Positions 62,441-64,000 of a DNA stretch of 64,000 nt are shown here, piece after piece. The first letter of the stretch is position 1. Every line of letters starts with the position of its first letter. The DNA comes from Rhipicephalus microplus (Eukaryota; Arthropoda; Arachnida; Ixodida; Ixodidae): contig NC_134703.1 in the NCBI RefSeq assembly GCF_043290135.1, forward strand, positions 126,426,005 through 126,490,004, in the 5' to 3' direction. Under the pieces are notes generated by a model, which saw only the letters and a program-made list of their open reading frames with translations, did no database searches and had not been told where the DNA came from. A program made the position numbers and the translations under genes.

Positions 62441-64000
62441 TTGCGATCCTAATCCCGCACGTCGGGAAAATTAACCACGCGGTCCTATAATGGCGGCAGA
62501 GGAGGGACAAGACCGATTCCCCCCCCCCCAAAAAAAAAACGAAAGCAAATGCGAAGAATACTCATTCCGCGAAGCAATGGAGATGTGGTTTGTGGCAAGG
62601 GAAAGAGTCTATTTCCCTACCGTTTAGTGCCAAGCGAGGGAATAAAAGTATATGAATACAGCACGAAAGTGAGTGAAAACCATATCGCCCGAAAGAACTC
62701 GCTGTAAAGGACAGTTTTTCGCGGGAAACAGACAGTAGGAAAGAGAGAGAGGGCGAGAGGCAATGAGATGGACTCTTAGTTTTCGGTGTTCGCTAATTGG
62801 GAGACTGCGTGAGCGGTTTAGGCCGTTTCTCTATCGGAAATGCGACAGAGACTACGCTATAGACAAGCGCGCTCCGCTCCGAGCGATTTGTATCTGCCGG
62901 GATCCCCACCAGTCCACTCCTCCCCCCTTGTTTCATTATTCTACTTTCGCTTTGCTTTACCTAAGAGCATGGTAAAGCTACGACTGCCTCTGTAGCTTTG
63001 TGAGGGCACAAGCAGCAGCAAGAGAGAGTTTCACTCGAAGCTGCAGTAGTCTATTCGCAGCGCTGCTTCTACAATCTCGCCACTCGTGGCGCTATAGCTT
63101 CAGACAGATGCGTATACTTGGAAGCAGAGTACATCGACTGCTCTGCATCTAAACGAAAGAAGAAACGTTACACGAGGTGGATGCAACAACGCACTCCATG
63201 TAGCTTGTGCACGAGTGTCGCCGGTCAAACAAGAACGAGAGCCCCCCCCCCCCCCCCCCCAACTCTGTTCTTTTGTAATTCGAACAAGTTCTGTATGTTT
63301 TTCGTCCCCTGCTCGCAAAGTGTGGTACGTCTCTTTGGTGTTCAGGCCGTGGGTTGCGAGGGAACGTGCGACTCGACGTTTTTGCCGCGCATCCGCTGCA
63401 GCCGTAGCGCCCTTCGCGGTGCCTGTGTCCGGAAATGCATTTGCGAGGAAACCCCCTCCCCCCTCAACCCCCCCACGCACCGACATACACATAGTTTCTA
63501 GTATTTTCAGTTCTGGCGCGGGTCCTCGTGGCCACTGGGCCAGTTTAACACCAGGCAAGTCTCTTTCTCTCGTCCTCCAGCAGTTTATCTTTGAGCTTTT
63601 AGTTTCCTTTTTGCACAATGAAGCCATCTAACGTGTTGTTCTTGTGTTTTATTCGTACTCTAGCATGCATGCCTTCACGTTCGTGTTCACTCGTTCGTTC
63701 TTTTTCGTTCGTCCGCACGCTCATTATTCAATTACGAAATTAGCGCGGACAAGGAAAACTCGGCACCACTCGCGCTCGGCGCTCCCGGCGCGCTCTCTCA
63801 GACCCTGGGCCTGCTTGGCCGGCTCTCTCCCATTGCTTCGCCTGGCTTCCGCCGGAATCCATAAAACAAGCGGCTCGTCTCTTGGCGTCTTTTTCTCGCT
63901 CTCCGCTCGCTGTAGTCTGCGCTCGCTTTCCATCGCGTACCTTCTTTTTTTTTTTTTTTTTTGCGCTGTGTGGCGTTGTGTCCACTCGTCACCGTTCTCT
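62441..64000. other. GC-rich segment at the window end
   Basis: CpG-rich sequence with C9 (62,520), C18 (63,243-63,260) and T20-class (about 63,943-63,962) runs. Open frames on both strands are Arg/Pro/Ala-rich without domains. It could be the 5' region of a gene beyond the window. Confidence 0.3.

Overview
The window reads as nuclear DNA from a hard (ixodid, probably metastriate) tick. The evidence is the repeat content. About fifteen copies or fragments of one tRNA-derived SINE are present, with a head carrying A-box and B-box sequences and an (AATC)n tail; from memory it resembles the tick Ruka-type SINEs. There are also several non-LTR retrotransposons, a decayed BEL/Pao LTR element, small foldback elements and long microsatellites. 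No bacterial operon, CRISPR array, rRNA gene or convincing functional tRNA gene was seen. I found no exon of a host gene that I can defend, so the window is best read as intergenic or intronic sequence full of transposable elements. Several GC-rich segments (about 0.4-0.9, 2.7-3.7, 7.4-8.5, 33.6-35.2 and 62.4-64 kb) could hold promoters or untranslated first exons, but nothing proves it.

Layout. 0-13 kb: mostly unassigned, AT-rich sequence with foldback and MITE-like elements, (TA)n tracts, a tiny LINE stub with target-site duplications, and GC-rich segments. 13-21 kb: a LINE 3' end, the first copy of a ~0.95 kb dispersed element with an internal tRNA-like segment, then the main object, a 5.6 kb I-like non-LTR retrotransposon (15,090-20,708). 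Its 14-bp target-site duplications match. ORF1 is intact with three zinc knuckles. ORF2 encodes endonuclease, reverse transcriptase and RNase H but has one stop codon, one frameshift in an A10 run and a Tyr where RNase H normally has its last Asp. 21-26.3 kb: a LINE remnant, a cluster of ~75 bp motifs, and a BEL/Pao-like gag/protease remnant with LTR-like segments in opposite orientation at its two ends. 26-42 kb: mostly unassigned, with (AAT)n arrays, one SINE with perfect target duplications, a decayed LINE ORF1, a perfect 89 bp direct repeat, and a (TA)n array.

42-60 kb is a dense nest. Two LINEs converge on a (TATG)n array; one is an internally deleted LINE whose ORF1 carries a 2A-like ribosome-skipping motif. 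Two more copies of the ~0.95 kb element follow, one containing a SINE and a hugely expanded (CTAT)n array while its neighbour has the empty site. There are many SINEs on both strands, a solo-LTR-like segment, and a pair of perfect palindromes, one split by a SINE. 60-64 kb holds a (CAA)n array and GC-rich sequence.

The autonomous elements (LINE ORF1/ORF2) supply the proteins. The SINEs, with pol III-type promoters, would depend on such proteins for mobilisation. The foldback elements and the 0.95 kb family carry no visible coding capacity and would also need helpers.
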